Positions 7,856 through 14,803 of a stretch of 31,810 nt of DNA are shown here, one piece after another; the stretch's first letter is position 1, and the number at the start of each line of letters is the position of its first letter. Origin of the DNA: Clostridiales bacterium UBA7273 (GTDB taxonomy: Bacteria; Bacillota; Clostridia; Oscillospirales; Oscillospiraceae); the NCBI GenBank assembly GCA_002472405.1, contig DKRV01000009.1:198782-230591 (forward strand). Reading direction: 5' to 3'. Below the pieces are notes generated by a model. It was given only the letters and a program-made list of their open reading frames with translations, had not been told where the DNA came from and ran no database searches. Both the position numbers and the translations under genes were made by a program.

Positions 7856-8478
7856 TCTTTCTTACCTCCGTCCTTGCCGACGTTATCGGCATTGTCGTCG
7901 CTATCCTTAGCGGCCTCTGCCTCAAGCTCGCGGTCAAATTCCTTGGCCATGGCCTGAGCTTCAAGCAGAAGCTCGTCGCTTTCTATTCCGTGGATGATGT
8001 TGTAAACCTTGCGCGGAACCTGGCCGAGAAGGCTCAGATTGACCGAAATTATGCCTGCTACAAATGAGGCATAGATGACCGATTTCGGCAGCCATACGAC
8101 CGAAGTCGCGGTCGAGTTGCCTGCACGCTCGATAAGCTCAAGCGAGGGGCCGATGAGATAGATCATGAATCCGAAAACGATGATTCGAGTGATAAGATAA
8201 TGCGCGGCGCGCAGCTTGGGCCAGCGCGCAAATGCGCCCTGAAGTATGTCCATACTGACGTGCTGATCTTCCCTTGTTGTAAGACCGGCGCCCACGAGAA
8301 CACCCCAGATCATGATGTAGCGAAGAATTTCTTCCGCCCATACGATGGAGTTGTTGAGGGCATAGCGCCAGAATACCATCGCAAATGTAAGCCACATGAT
8401 GGCGAACATTATGATGCAGCACATAACTAACTGGACCCATTCAATGCTTTTATCAATCTTCTTTAAAACGTTAAGCAT
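7852..8478 (-). CDS. dctQ: TRAP transporter small permease (DctQ)
   Basis: This 208-residue protein has four predicted membrane helices, two of them in the first 60 residues, and a WAEEILRYIMIWGVLVGAG segment typical of the DctQ family. The last 45 or so residues form an acidic and basic hydrophilic tail (EAEAAKDSDDNADNVGKDGG) that extends beyond the usual DctQ core. DctQ is the scaffold subunit that binds DctM. A strong AGGAGG lies six bases before the start. It sits 89 bases after dctP, with a large hairpin between, and overlaps dctM by four bases. Confidence 0.93.
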   Translation of the reverse strand: MLNVLKKIDKSIEWVQLVMCCIIMFAIMWLTFAMVFWRYALNNSIVWAEEILRYIMIWGVLVGAGLTTREDQHVSMDILQGAFARWPKLRAAHYLITRIIVFGFMIYLIGPSLELIERAGNSTATSVVWLPKSVIYASFVAGIISVNLSLLGQVPRKVYNIIHGIESDELLLEAQAMAKEFDRELEAEAAKDSDDNADNVGKDGGKKE

Positions 8479-8504
8479 TGTTTCCTCCTAAGTTTTTAAA
8501 CAGC

Positions 8505-8531
8505 ACCATAGTTAGCCGGGCTAACTATGGT
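8505..8531 (-). repeat. Perfect 12-bp inverted repeat between dctP and dctQ
   Basis: ACCATAGTTAGC and GCTAACTATGGT form a perfect 12-bp stem around a 3-base centre. On the minus strand it is followed by GCTGTTTAAAAAC, so the T-run is weak. Intercistronic hairpins after the binding-protein gene are a known way to make more of the soluble receptor than of the permease, by mRNA stabilisation or partial termination. That is the likely role here. Confidence 0.7.
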
Positions 8532-8567
8532 ACTGCGGTTTTTAAGTGCTGTGTGGTGGCTTTTTGA

Positions 8568-9611
8568 TTACTTGCTGTAGGATGCGATAGAGTCGAGCAG
8601 ATTGCCGAGACCGTAGCCGATGAATTCGTCATATATCGGCTGGCATGCGTCCTTCATTCTTGCGATCTCGGTCTGAGGCATCTCGTAGATCTCAACGCCG
8701 GCCTTCTCGATGGCGGCGATGTTATCCTGATCGGAAGTTGCGCGAAGCTCGAAGCAGTAAGCTTCGGACTCGATGACTGCCTCCTGGATGGCCTTCTGGA
8801 TATCTTCGGGGAAGCTGTTCCACTTTTCCTGGTTCATGCAGATGACGTTCATCGCTGCAAGGTGATAGGTGTAGGACATGTAATTGTTAACTTCCATCCA
8901 GTTCTGCTGAACGATGTTTGCAAGGTCGCACTCGCAGCCGTCAACAACGCCCTGCTGAAGAGCCTGATAGGTCTCGGAGAAAGCGGTGGTGGTCGGGTTT
9001 GCGCCCATGTCCTTGAACATGTCAACGTAAATGGTAGCGTTAGGAACGCGGATCTTCATGCCCTTGAGGTCGTCAAGAGTCTTGATGGGAGACTTGACGC
9101 TGAGCATGTGACGGAAGCCGGAGTAAACGTTGCCGAGAACGTACAGGCCGGTGCCGTCTGCGATCTTGTTAAGCTCGGGGCGGATGAGGTTTGCGGTGAC
9201 TTCCTTTGCAGCGTCAATGTTGCTGTACTGGAAGGGCAGGCCGAATACTGCAAACTCGGGCTTGTTTGTAACGGTTGCCCAAACGGAGCCTTCGGAGAAG
9301 CCCATGTCGCACGCGCCGGTGACGCACTGCTCCGCGATGTTCTGCTCGTCGCCGAGCTGCTCGTTTGCGAAGATCTTGACCTGGCATGCGCCGTTGGTCT
9401 TTTCTTCAACGAGTTCCTTGATCTTTGCCATCTGCTTGTGCTCGATGGAGTCCTCGGTGTAGACGTGGCCGATGGTCAGGGTGTACTTCGCGTCGGCGGT
9501 ATCGCCGTCCTTGTTGGTGTCGCCCTCGCCGCCGCGCTTGCCGCAAGCGGTCAGAGAACACAGGGACAGAACCATTGCCAGGGAAAGTAAGAGAGCTATA
9601 AACTTTTTCAT
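8568..9611 (-). CDS. dctP: TRAP transporter substrate-binding lipoprotein (DctP)
   Basis: This 347-residue exported protein has a signal peptide ending in a lipobox with the lipidated Cys at 23 (SLTAC). The mature part matches DctP: IGHVYTEDSIEHKQMAKIKE near 47, VKIFANEQLGDEQ near 78-90, and GMKIRVP at 185-190 with R188 at the position that normally holds the substrate carboxylate. FSETYQALQQGVVDG follows near 211-225. It catches a carboxylate-bearing solute and hands it to DctQM. Retention of the Arg argues for a carboxylate or sulfonate-like ligand. It is the first gene of the operon, with an AGGAGG site and a good upstream promoter. Confidence 0.95.
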   Translation of the reverse strand: MKKFIALLLSLAMVLSLCSLTACGKRGGEGDTNKDGDTADAKYTLTIGHVYTEDSIEHKQMAKIKELVEEKTNGACQVKIFANEQLGDEQNIAEQCVTGACDMGFSEGSVWATVTNKPEFAVFGLPFQYSNIDAAKEVTANLIRPELNKIADGTGLYVLGNVYSGFRHMLSVKSPIKTLDDLKGMKIRVPNATIYVDMFKDMGANPTTTAFSETYQALQQGVVDGCECDLANIVQQNWMEVNNYMSYTYHLAAMNVICMNQEKWNSFPEDIQKAIQEAVIESEAYCFELRATSDQDNIAAIEKAGVEIYEMPQTEIARMKDACQPIYDEFIGYGLGNLLDSIASYSK

Positions 9612-9710
9612 ACATTACCTCCTATTGTGTTTTGTTCTTTTTCTCTCTTTACAGGCCGTGCGCGCCGTTTGGCTCGCAACGGCATGATTTACGGGGTTTG
9701 CGGATAAAAA

Positions 9711-9733
9711 TTTCTGAAATAAAATTTCAGAGT
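9711..9733. promoter_or_regulatory. Putative RpiR operator 1
   Basis: TTTCTGAAAT, then AAA, then ATTTCAGAGT form a palindrome with a perfect core of CTGAAAT and ATTTCAG. A near copy lies at 9887-9909. The site is about 50-70 bases downstream of the predicted start of dctP transcription, a position suited to a roadblock repressor. Assignment to the neighbouring RpiR protein is by proximity and by similarity to the GAAAT-spacer-ATTTC form I associate with that family. Confidence 0.55.
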
Positions 9734-9734
9734 G

Positions 9735-9757
9735 TGACACAGTATACGCGAGTGTCA
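9735..9757. promoter_or_regulatory. Inverted repeat TGACAC-N11-GTGTCA
   Basis: The half-sites TGACAC and GTGTCA face each other across 11 bases, placing the centres about 17 bases apart. The repeat lies in the dctP leader, next to operator 1, and differs from it in sequence. It may be the site of a second regulator. It could also be chance. Confidence 0.3.
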
Positions 9758-9786
9758 AAATCGTTCCTGCGTCGTTTGTTATTGCC

Positions 9787-9815
9787 ATTCTAATTCCAAA
9801 ACGCTGTATTTTCAA
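9787..9815 (-). promoter_or_regulatory. Predicted sigma-A promoter of the TRAP catabolic operon
   Basis: On the minus strand TTGAAA (9815-9810) and TAGAAT (9792-9787) are separated by 17 bases. Transcription would begin near 9780 and leave a leader of about 170 bases before dctP that contains operator 1 and the TGACAC repeat. Confidence 0.6.
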
Positions 9816-9886
9816 CAAATTTTTGCGTATTCGCTCATTTTTGACGCTTTTGCACAAAAACAGACAGTATATTTTGTGAATTATTA

Positions 9887-9909
9887 TTTCCGAAATAATA
9901 TTTCAGAAA
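9887..9909. promoter_or_regulatory. Putative RpiR operator 2
   Basis: TTTCCGAAAT, then AAT, then ATTTCAGAAA form a palindrome with one mismatch. It closely matches operator 1 in half-sites and spacing. It lies 35 bases upstream of the rpiR -35 box and about 70 bases upstream of the dctP -35 box, so it could serve both genes or form a loop with operator 1. Confidence 0.55.
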
Positions 9910-9944
9910 CGAAAATTAATTTTCCACTTATCTTTTGACGGTAC

Positions 9945-9973
9945 TTGAAAAAAATTCGAGGATTTGTTATATT
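9945..9973 (+). promoter_or_regulatory. Predicted sigma-A promoter of rpiR
   Basis: TTGAAA (9945-9950) and TATATT (9968-9973) with a 17-base spacer. The start of transcription would be near 9980, leaving a leader of about 55 bases before the ATG at 10035. Confidence 0.6.
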
Positions 9974-10034
9974 TAATACAATATTTAATGTGTATAGCAG
10001 TGATTTATCAAATTGTATGGAAGAAGGGGCGGCA

Positions 10035-10889
10035 ATGGATAAAAAGCAAACTCCGGCGATGCTGCTGAAAATTAAATCAATGCGCGAAAATCTCAGCAAG
10101 GCGGAGCTTCTTGTGTGCGACTATATAATCGAGCATCCGGAGGAGGTCATCTATCTTTCGGTGTCCGAGCTTGCGGCCAAGAGCGGCGTGAGCGATGCAA
10201 CGGTCATCCGCGCAAGCCAGAAGATAGGCAGCAGCTCCTATCAGGACCTGAAGATATCTCTTGCGCAGGATATAGTTACGCCGCTGCAAAGCGTAAATGA
10301 AGAGATCGAAGCCGGCGACCCTACAAATGTTGTAGTCGAAAAGGTGTTTCAGGGCATACTGCATACGCTCAATTACACTTACAGGCTCCAGGACGGCGGA
10401 ATGCTCGAGCGCGCGGCGGACATGCTCTTTGGCGCAAACCGCATCTGCATATGCGGCCTTGGCAACTCACACGCCATCGCCGAGGATATCCAGCATAAGC
10501 TGATGCGCCTCGGCCTTAATGCGACGGCATATTCGGATAATCATCTTCAGGTTATATGCTCGTCGTTTCTCAAAAAGGGGGATGTGCTGTTTGCCGTCAG
10601 CCACTCGGGCAGCTCGCGCGACGTTGTTCATGCCGCGGAGATAGCGCTTGAAGGCGGAGCTGCGGTCATATCGCTCACAAATGTCGGACGCTCGCCGCTT
10701 GCGGATATCTCTACGATCGCGCTGCACACGGCCTCGAACGAAACTCGCTATCGCCGCGTTGCGCTGTCGTCGCGTATCGCGCAGATGGCGATAGTCGATG
10801 TGCTCTATACGATGATAGCGCTTAAAAAGCCGGACACGGCCGACGGCTTCTTCAAAATCGAAAAGGAATTGGTCAACACCAAGTATTAA
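10035..10889 (+). CDS. RpiR-family transcriptional regulator (HTH + SIS)
   Basis: This 284-residue cytoplasmic regulator has an N-terminal RpiR-type helix-turn-helix (about residues 15-75, with LSVSELAAKSGVSDATVIR) and a C-terminal SIS domain (about 120-260). The latter includes ICICGLGNSHAIAEDIQHKL and the sugar-phosphate loop AVSHSGSSRDVVHAAEIA. Family members bind phosphorylated sugars or sugar acids through the SIS domain. The presence of an FGGY kinase at the end of the divergent operon fits a phosphorylated effector. I chose the ATG at 10035, with GAAGGGG upstream, over in-frame upstream codons that lie inside the promoter. It probably controls the divergent dctP operon and itself through the two palindromes. 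Confidence 0.93.
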   Translation: MDKKQTPAMLLKIKSMRENLSKAELLVCDYIIEHPEEVIYLSVSELAAKSGVSDATVIRASQKIGSSSYQDLKISLAQDIVTPLQSVNEEIEAGDPTNVVVEKVFQGILHTLNYTYRLQDGGMLERAADMLFGANRICICGLGNSHAIAEDIQHKLMRLGLNATAYSDNHLQVICSSFLKKGDVLFAVSHSGSSRDVVHAAEIALEGGAAVISLTNVGRSPLADISTIALHTASNETRYRRVALSSRIAQMAIVDVLYTMIALKKPDTADGFFKIEKELVNTKY

Positions 10890-10893
10890 TGCA

Positions 10894-11490
10894 ATGAACG
10901 AAAAAACAGCAGAAAAAAAGCCCTGCGCTTTCAGCGGCAGGGCGGTGTATAACGAAAATGCAATCAAGGCCTTCTGCAAGGTTCAGTATTCCGCGTTCAA
11001 AAAGAAAAATCAGATACTCATCGTTCTGCTTGGCCTTGCGCTCATTGTGCTTGCCGTGTGCGGACTTACCAAGGGCGTTGCGTCTATTGTTGTCGGGGTT
11101 ATAGGCTGCTGGGTCATCACGCTGCCGGGAGTCGTTCCGAAAAGCGATGCGGATAAGCTTATCGCAGCAATGGACGGGAAATTCGGTACGTCAAAATACA
11201 GCTTTGACGATAAGGGCTTTGATATCGTCGCCGGAAGCGATACGAACAGGCTCGGATATGACAATATGATAAGGCTCATTGAGGATACCGATTATTTTTT
11301 CTTTTTTGCTACGCCGCAGCTTGCGTACATAGTCGAAAAGAAAACCCTCAATCCCAAGGCGGAGGAAAAATTCAAAGCTTACACCTCGCGCCGGGTCGGA
11401 CTTGAGTGGACTTCTGCGCGCCCGTGGTATTCCCTGAATCTCAAAGCCGTGATAAATGATAAAAAGAATACTCGAAAGATACCCAAATAA
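10894..11490 (+). CDS. YcxB-like membrane protein
   Basis: This 198-residue protein begins four bases after the rpiR stop, so it is co-transcribed. Two adjacent membrane helices lie at about 42-58 (ILIVLLGLALIVLAVCGL) and 62-80 (ASIVVGVIGCWVITLPGVV). The cytoplasmic C-terminal part contains KYSFDDKGFDI, a Tyr-Asn-Met-Ile segment and an EDTDYFFFFATPQLAYIVEKKTL-like stretch, the pattern of YcxB-like domains. The biochemical role of this family is not known to me. A strong terminator follows immediately. Its link to RpiR may be only through shared transcription. Confidence 0.75.
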   Translation: MNEKTAEKKPCAFSGRAVYNENAIKAFCKVQYSAFKKKNQILIVLLGLALIVLAVCGLTKGVASIVVGVIGCWVITLPGVVPKSDADKLIAAMDGKFGTSKYSFDDKGFDIVAGSDTNRLGYDNMIRLIEDTDYFFFFATPQLAYIVEKKTLNPKAEEKFKAYTSRRVGLEWTSARPWYSLNLKAVINDKKNTRKIPK

Positions 11491-11493
11491 CGA

Positions 11494-11525
11494 AAAAATC
11501 CCGAGGTCAATGACCTCGGGATTTT
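11494..11525. terminator. Bidirectional intrinsic terminator
   Basis: AAATCCCGAGGTCA (11496-11509) and TGACCTCGGGATTT (11511-11524) form a perfect 14-bp stem with flanking A- and T-runs on both sides. It ends the rpiR-ycxB unit on the plus strand and the binding-lipoprotein gene on the minus strand, just four bases after that gene's stop. Confidence 0.9.
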
Positions 11526-11528
11526 CAT

Positions 11529-12500
11529 TTAAAACATATCGGGATACAGGACCTGGGCGATGGCCTCGACGGTCGGGGCGCAGCGCATGCCTGGCATTGC
11601 ATCTTCAAGCGAAAGGCGAACAAAGCGCTCGTTTTTAACGCAGTCGAGCTGCGAAAGCTGCGGATCGGCCTTCAGTGCGGCAACCTTCTCGTCATAGCTT
11701 GAGCCCTCATAGTCGTGGATGATGATGCACCAGGGATCGGCCACGGCCACGGCCGACGGCTCGACCGCGTCCCACGCCTTTGATATCTCGCCGAAAGCGT
11801 TTGTGCCGCCGGCGGCGGTGATGTAAGCCGACTCGATGTTTGCATTGCCTGCGGTGTAGAGCTTTTCGCCGATGAAGCTGTCGAGCACGAACACCGTTTT
11901 CGGTTCGGTTATCTCGCCGAGCTTATCGGTCACCGCTTCAAGGCGCGTGCTCTGCTCGCTGACGATCTCCTCAATGTTTTCAACATTAAACACCTTTGCA
12001 AGATCTCGCATTTCCTGCCACACGGCGTCAACGGTCTCGGCCTCGCTGACATAGACGGTGATCCCGGCCTTTTCAAGCTGAGCTACGGTCAGATCGTCGT
12101 CAAATATCCACGAGTTTGCATAGAGAAAATCGCAACCGCTGTCGATTATCTGCTGCGCCGTAGGATAGCCTATGCTGAGTGTCGGTATGCTTTCAACGGC
12201 GTCGGCGTATTCAGGCAGAGCGCCCAGCGAATGATTTTCCATGCACTTGCCGATGACCTTATCCGCAAGACCGAGCGCGCAGAAAACCTCGGTGCAGTTG
12301 GGGCCTGCCGTAACGACCTTCTGCGGAAGCGCCGTGACGGTGCTCTGCTTGCCGTGATTGCGGAAGCTCACGGGAGCGTAGCTTTCCTCGGGAGTGGGCT
12401 GCGCTGTCGGCTGAGCCGTTGGTTCCGGCTCGTTGCCCTTGCATGCGCACAGCGAAAATGCCATGACAAGGCACAGTAAAAATGCAACTATTCTTTTCAT
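11529..12500 (-). CDS. Orphan ABC-type metal/corrinoid/siderophore-binding lipoprotein (BtuF/FhuD-like)
   Basis: This 323-residue lipoprotein has the lipidated Cys at 20 (FSLCAC). A PT-rich linker (PTAQPTAQPTPEE) leads to a periplasmic-binding-protein-2-like (TroA superfamily) domain: VVTAGPNCTEVFCALGLADKVIG, the CDFLYAN stretch, and a C-terminal MRCAPTVEAIAQVLYPDMF. The family binds iron-siderophores, haem or vitamin B12 for import. No permease or ATPase gene is next to it, so it must use a transporter encoded elsewhere. I chose the ATG at 12500 because it has AGGAGA upstream and begins the signal peptide; longer upstream frames lie in the promoter. Confidence 0.85.
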   Translation of the reverse strand: MKRIVAFLLCLVMAFSLCACKGNEPEPTAQPTAQPTPEESYAPVSFRNHGKQSTVTALPQKVVTAGPNCTEVFCALGLADKVIGKCMENHSLGALPEYADAVESIPTLSIGYPTAQQIIDSGCDFLYANSWIFDDDLTVAQLEKAGITVYVSEAETVDAVWQEMRDLAKVFNVENIEEIVSEQSTRLEAVTDKLGEITEPKTVFVLDSFIGEKLYTAGNANIESAYITAAGGTNAFGEISKAWDAVEPSAVAVADPWCIIIHDYEGSSYDEKVAALKADPQLSQLDCVKNERFVRLSLEDAMPGMRCAPTVEAIAQVLYPDMF

Positions 12501-12537
12501 ATATCTCTCCTTTTGTGATAAAAGAGCATTTGCGCAT

Positions 12538-12566
12538 AATATACCACTATATAATTGGCATTTCAA
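12538..12566 (-). promoter_or_regulatory. Predicted promoter of the binding lipoprotein
   Basis: On the minus strand TTGAAA (12566-12561) and TATATT (12543-12538) have a 17-base spacer, about 37 bases upstream of the ATG at 12500. It is divergent from the promoter of the dlt-like operon. Confidence 0.6.
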
Positions 12567-12591
12567 CGGCTTTTTGTTAATAAAAAAGGCA

Positions 12592-12620
12592 TTGAGCATA
12601 AGAAAAATGTGTGTTATTAT
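12592..12620 (+). promoter_or_regulatory. Predicted promoter of the dlt-like operon
   Basis: TTGAGC (12592-12597) and TATTAT (12615-12620) are 17 bases apart, 40 bases before the first ATG. The two -35 boxes of this divergent pair are only about 25 bases apart, so the promoters may influence each other. Confidence 0.55.
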
Positions 12621-12659
12621 ATGTATTTGTCGAAATGTACCTTACGGAGGCATTGATAT

Positions 12660-14801
12660 ATGGACGAGACTAATGTTTTAGACGAAATGCCGGCTGAGGA
12701 AATAACTCAGACGGAGAAAAAAAGCCGCGGCGGAAAGCATTCCAAGCCCGGCAAAAACGGGCGGCGCGGCGGCAAAAAGAGCAAAAAGGGCCTGGTCATA
12801 GCCCTGTGCGTGATCGCGGCGTTTGCGATCATTGCGGCGCTTTTCGTGTTTGTCGTTTACGGCGGACGGCACATGTACCTCAAAGCCGAGCTCGGCGACG
12901 GAGCACCGGCGGCGTCGGCATTTATGAAGGACAGCTCGGACGCAAGCTATGTCGGCGATGCGAATGTCAGCACGAGTAAAGAGGGTACCTATATATTAAA
13001 GGTCAAAAGCGGCGGCAAGGTTCGCCCGGAGTTGCTTATAGTGCGCGACACGAAGGCCCCGACTACCGATACAACCGAGGCTCAGATAACCATCGACGAT
13101 AAATCGCTCGACCCCGAGACGGCTCTGGGCGAGATAAAGGATGCGTCGAAGGTCACCGCAACGTGGGAGAAAGAGCCGACCTACGGCACTGCCGGAGCGT
13201 ACGATTGCAGCATAAAGCTTGAGGATGCCTGCGGAAACAGCCGCAGCGTCAAGCTTACGGTCAAGGTGCTCGGTCTTGTCGATGTTCTCGAGCACGAGGC
13301 AGGTCAGCCGCGCCCGAGCCTTAAGGACTTCATGGCCGTAGAGCGCGAGGATGCAAAGCTCGTGACCGATCTTAACGACATCACATGGGATAAGCTCGGC
13401 GACTACGAGGTCAAGGCCGAGTTTGACGGGAAGACCTTTACCTCGACCCTGCGCATAGTCGATACAACGGCTCCCGACCCGGACATCGTTCCGGCGGCGG
13501 TGCTTGTCGGCGGCAAGATAGAGGCCAAGGACCTTGCCCTGAGCGGCGGCGACGCGACCGCTGTGAGCTATGAATTTACCTCCGAGCCGGTGCTGTCGAA
13601 GGCAGGAACGGTCTCCTGCGGAATAAAGGCCACCGATGAAGCCGGAAACAGCTCGGAGAAGACCGGCAAGATCATCGTCTGCGATGCGATAGCCGAGCTT
13701 GAGGCATCGACGGATATGGTCACGGAAAGCGACGTGCTCGCGGCGCTTGGCAACGACTATGCCGGATACAAGATGGAAAGCGAGCCGTTCGAGCGCACAA
13801 GCCTCGGCGCACACGCGATGGTCTTCGCAAAAGGCGACGAGAAGATCAATGTCGGCGTTGTGATAAAAGACACCGTTGCTCCCACTGCCGAGGGCATCGA
13901 CTGCCAGTGCAGCACCGGCTACTATTGCGAGCCGATAAAGTTTGTGACCAATGTTGCGGACATGTCCAAGGTCACGGCGAAATTCGTAAACGAGCCCGAC
14001 TGGAGCGTTGAGGGCGAGCAGGATGTTCAGATCGTGCTCACCGACCGCGCCGGAAACGAGATCACGGTCGATGCAAAGGCGATCATAGCCCCCGATACGA
14101 CTGTGCCTGTTATCTACGCCGCGCGCGACAGATACTGCTATGTCGGCGAAGCTGTGTCCTATTTTAAAGAGGTCTTTGCCGAGGATAACGCCGATCCCGA
14201 GCCGGAGATCGAGGTTGATAAGTCCAAGGTCGATGCAAAAACCGCCGGCACCTACGACGTTACCTACACGGCGACCGACCACGAGGGCAACACCTCGAGC
14301 GTTACGGTAAAATACACCTTAGTCGAGAAAAAGATCGACGACGCAAAGCTCGATGAGGTCGTTGACAAGGTCCTCAAGGAGATCATAACCGAAGATATGA
14401 GCGTGCCCGAGCAGGCATATGCGATATTCGATTACTGCTACAGCAATATCATCTACACCGGCACGTCCGACAAAACCGACTGGAAGAGCGAGGCTTACCG
14501 CGGCCTGACCGAGGGCGTGGGCGACTGCTTCACCTTCTATTCGGCAAGCTATGCGCTTTTGCAGAAGATAGATTGCCAGGTGCTCAGCGTTGAGCGCTTA
14601 AACGGCAAAACGCAGCACTTCTGGTGCCTTGTGAACCTCGGCACGGGCTGGTATCACTTCGATACCTGCAATGTCGGCCCCGAGCACCTGAGATGCTTCA
14701 TGAAAACAAGCGAGGAGCTTGTCAAATACAGCGTGCAGTATTGGCGCTTTGACACGACACTGTATCCGCCGCTTGAAACAACGCCGTATTCAATGAGCTG
14801 A
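12660..14801 (+). CDS. Membrane-anchored Ig-repeat protein with C-terminal transglutaminase domain
   Basis: This 713-residue type II membrane protein has a lysine-rich cytoplasmic tail (1-43), one membrane helix at about 44-67 (GLVIALCVIAAFAIIAALFV) and a long extracellular part. The latter holds about five Ig-like beta repeats of the DUF5011/HYR kind with recurring DEAGN- or DHEGN-like turns (near 189-194, 326-331, 462-467, 540-545). The last about 140 residues are a transglutaminase-like cysteine protease fold with C623 (GVGDCFTFYSA), H653 (TQHFWCLV) and D668 (WYHFDT). It could cut or cross-link cell-surface proteins. The start has GGAGG at a good distance. It heads the dlt-like operon and ends two bases before the adenylation gene, so a joint role in envelope modification is likely but not proven. 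Confidence 0.88.
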   Translation: MDETNVLDEMPAEEITQTEKKSRGGKHSKPGKNGRRGGKKSKKGLVIALCVIAAFAIIAALFVFVVYGGRHMYLKAELGDGAPAASAFMKDSSDASYVGDANVSTSKEGTYILKVKSGGKVRPELLIVRDTKAPTTDTTEAQITIDDKSLDPETALGEIKDASKVTATWEKEPTYGTAGAYDCSIKLEDACGNSRSVKLTVKVLGLVDVLEHEAGQPRPSLKDFMAVEREDAKLVTDLNDITWDKLGDYEVKAEFDGKTFTSTLRIVDTTAPDPDIVPAAVLVGGKIEAKDLALSGGDATAVSYEFTSEPVLSKAGTVSCGIKATDEAGNSSEKTGKIIVCDAIAELEASTDMVTESDVLAALGNDYAGYKMESEPFERTSLGAHAMVFAKGDEKINVGVVIKDTVAPTAEGIDCQCSTGYYCEPIKFVTNVADMSKVTAKFVNEPDWSVEGEQDVQIVLTDRAGNEITVDAKAIIAPDTTVPVIYAARDRYCYVGEAVSYFKEVFAEDNADPEPEIEVDKSKVDAKTAGTYDVTYTATDHEGNTSSVTVKYTLVEKKIDDAKLDEVVDKVLKEIITEDMSVPEQAYAIFDYCYSNIIYTGTSDKTDWKSEAYRGLTEGVGDCFTFYSASYALLQKIDCQVLSVERLNGKTQHFWCLVNLGTGWYHFDTCNVGPEHLRCFMKTSEELVKYSVQYWRFDTTLYPPLETTPYSMS

Positions 14802-14803
14802 AA

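Larger units (their letters stand above)
9612..10034. promoter_or_regulatory. 423-base divergent control region of the TRAP operon and rpiR
   Basis: This AT-rich gene-free stretch separates the divergent dctP and rpiR genes. It contains one good promoter for each direction, two near-identical palindromes 176 bases apart, and a third, different inverted repeat at 9735-9757. All are listed separately. No small gene with a ribosome site was seen. The layout is typical of a local regulator that controls its own gene and the divergent catabolic operon. Confidence 0.8.

Noticed and set aside
9945..10034. Upstream extension of the RpiR protein by 30 residues
   Set aside because: It begins at the predicted -35 box and lacks a ribosome site; the ATG at 10035 has one and starts the conserved domain.
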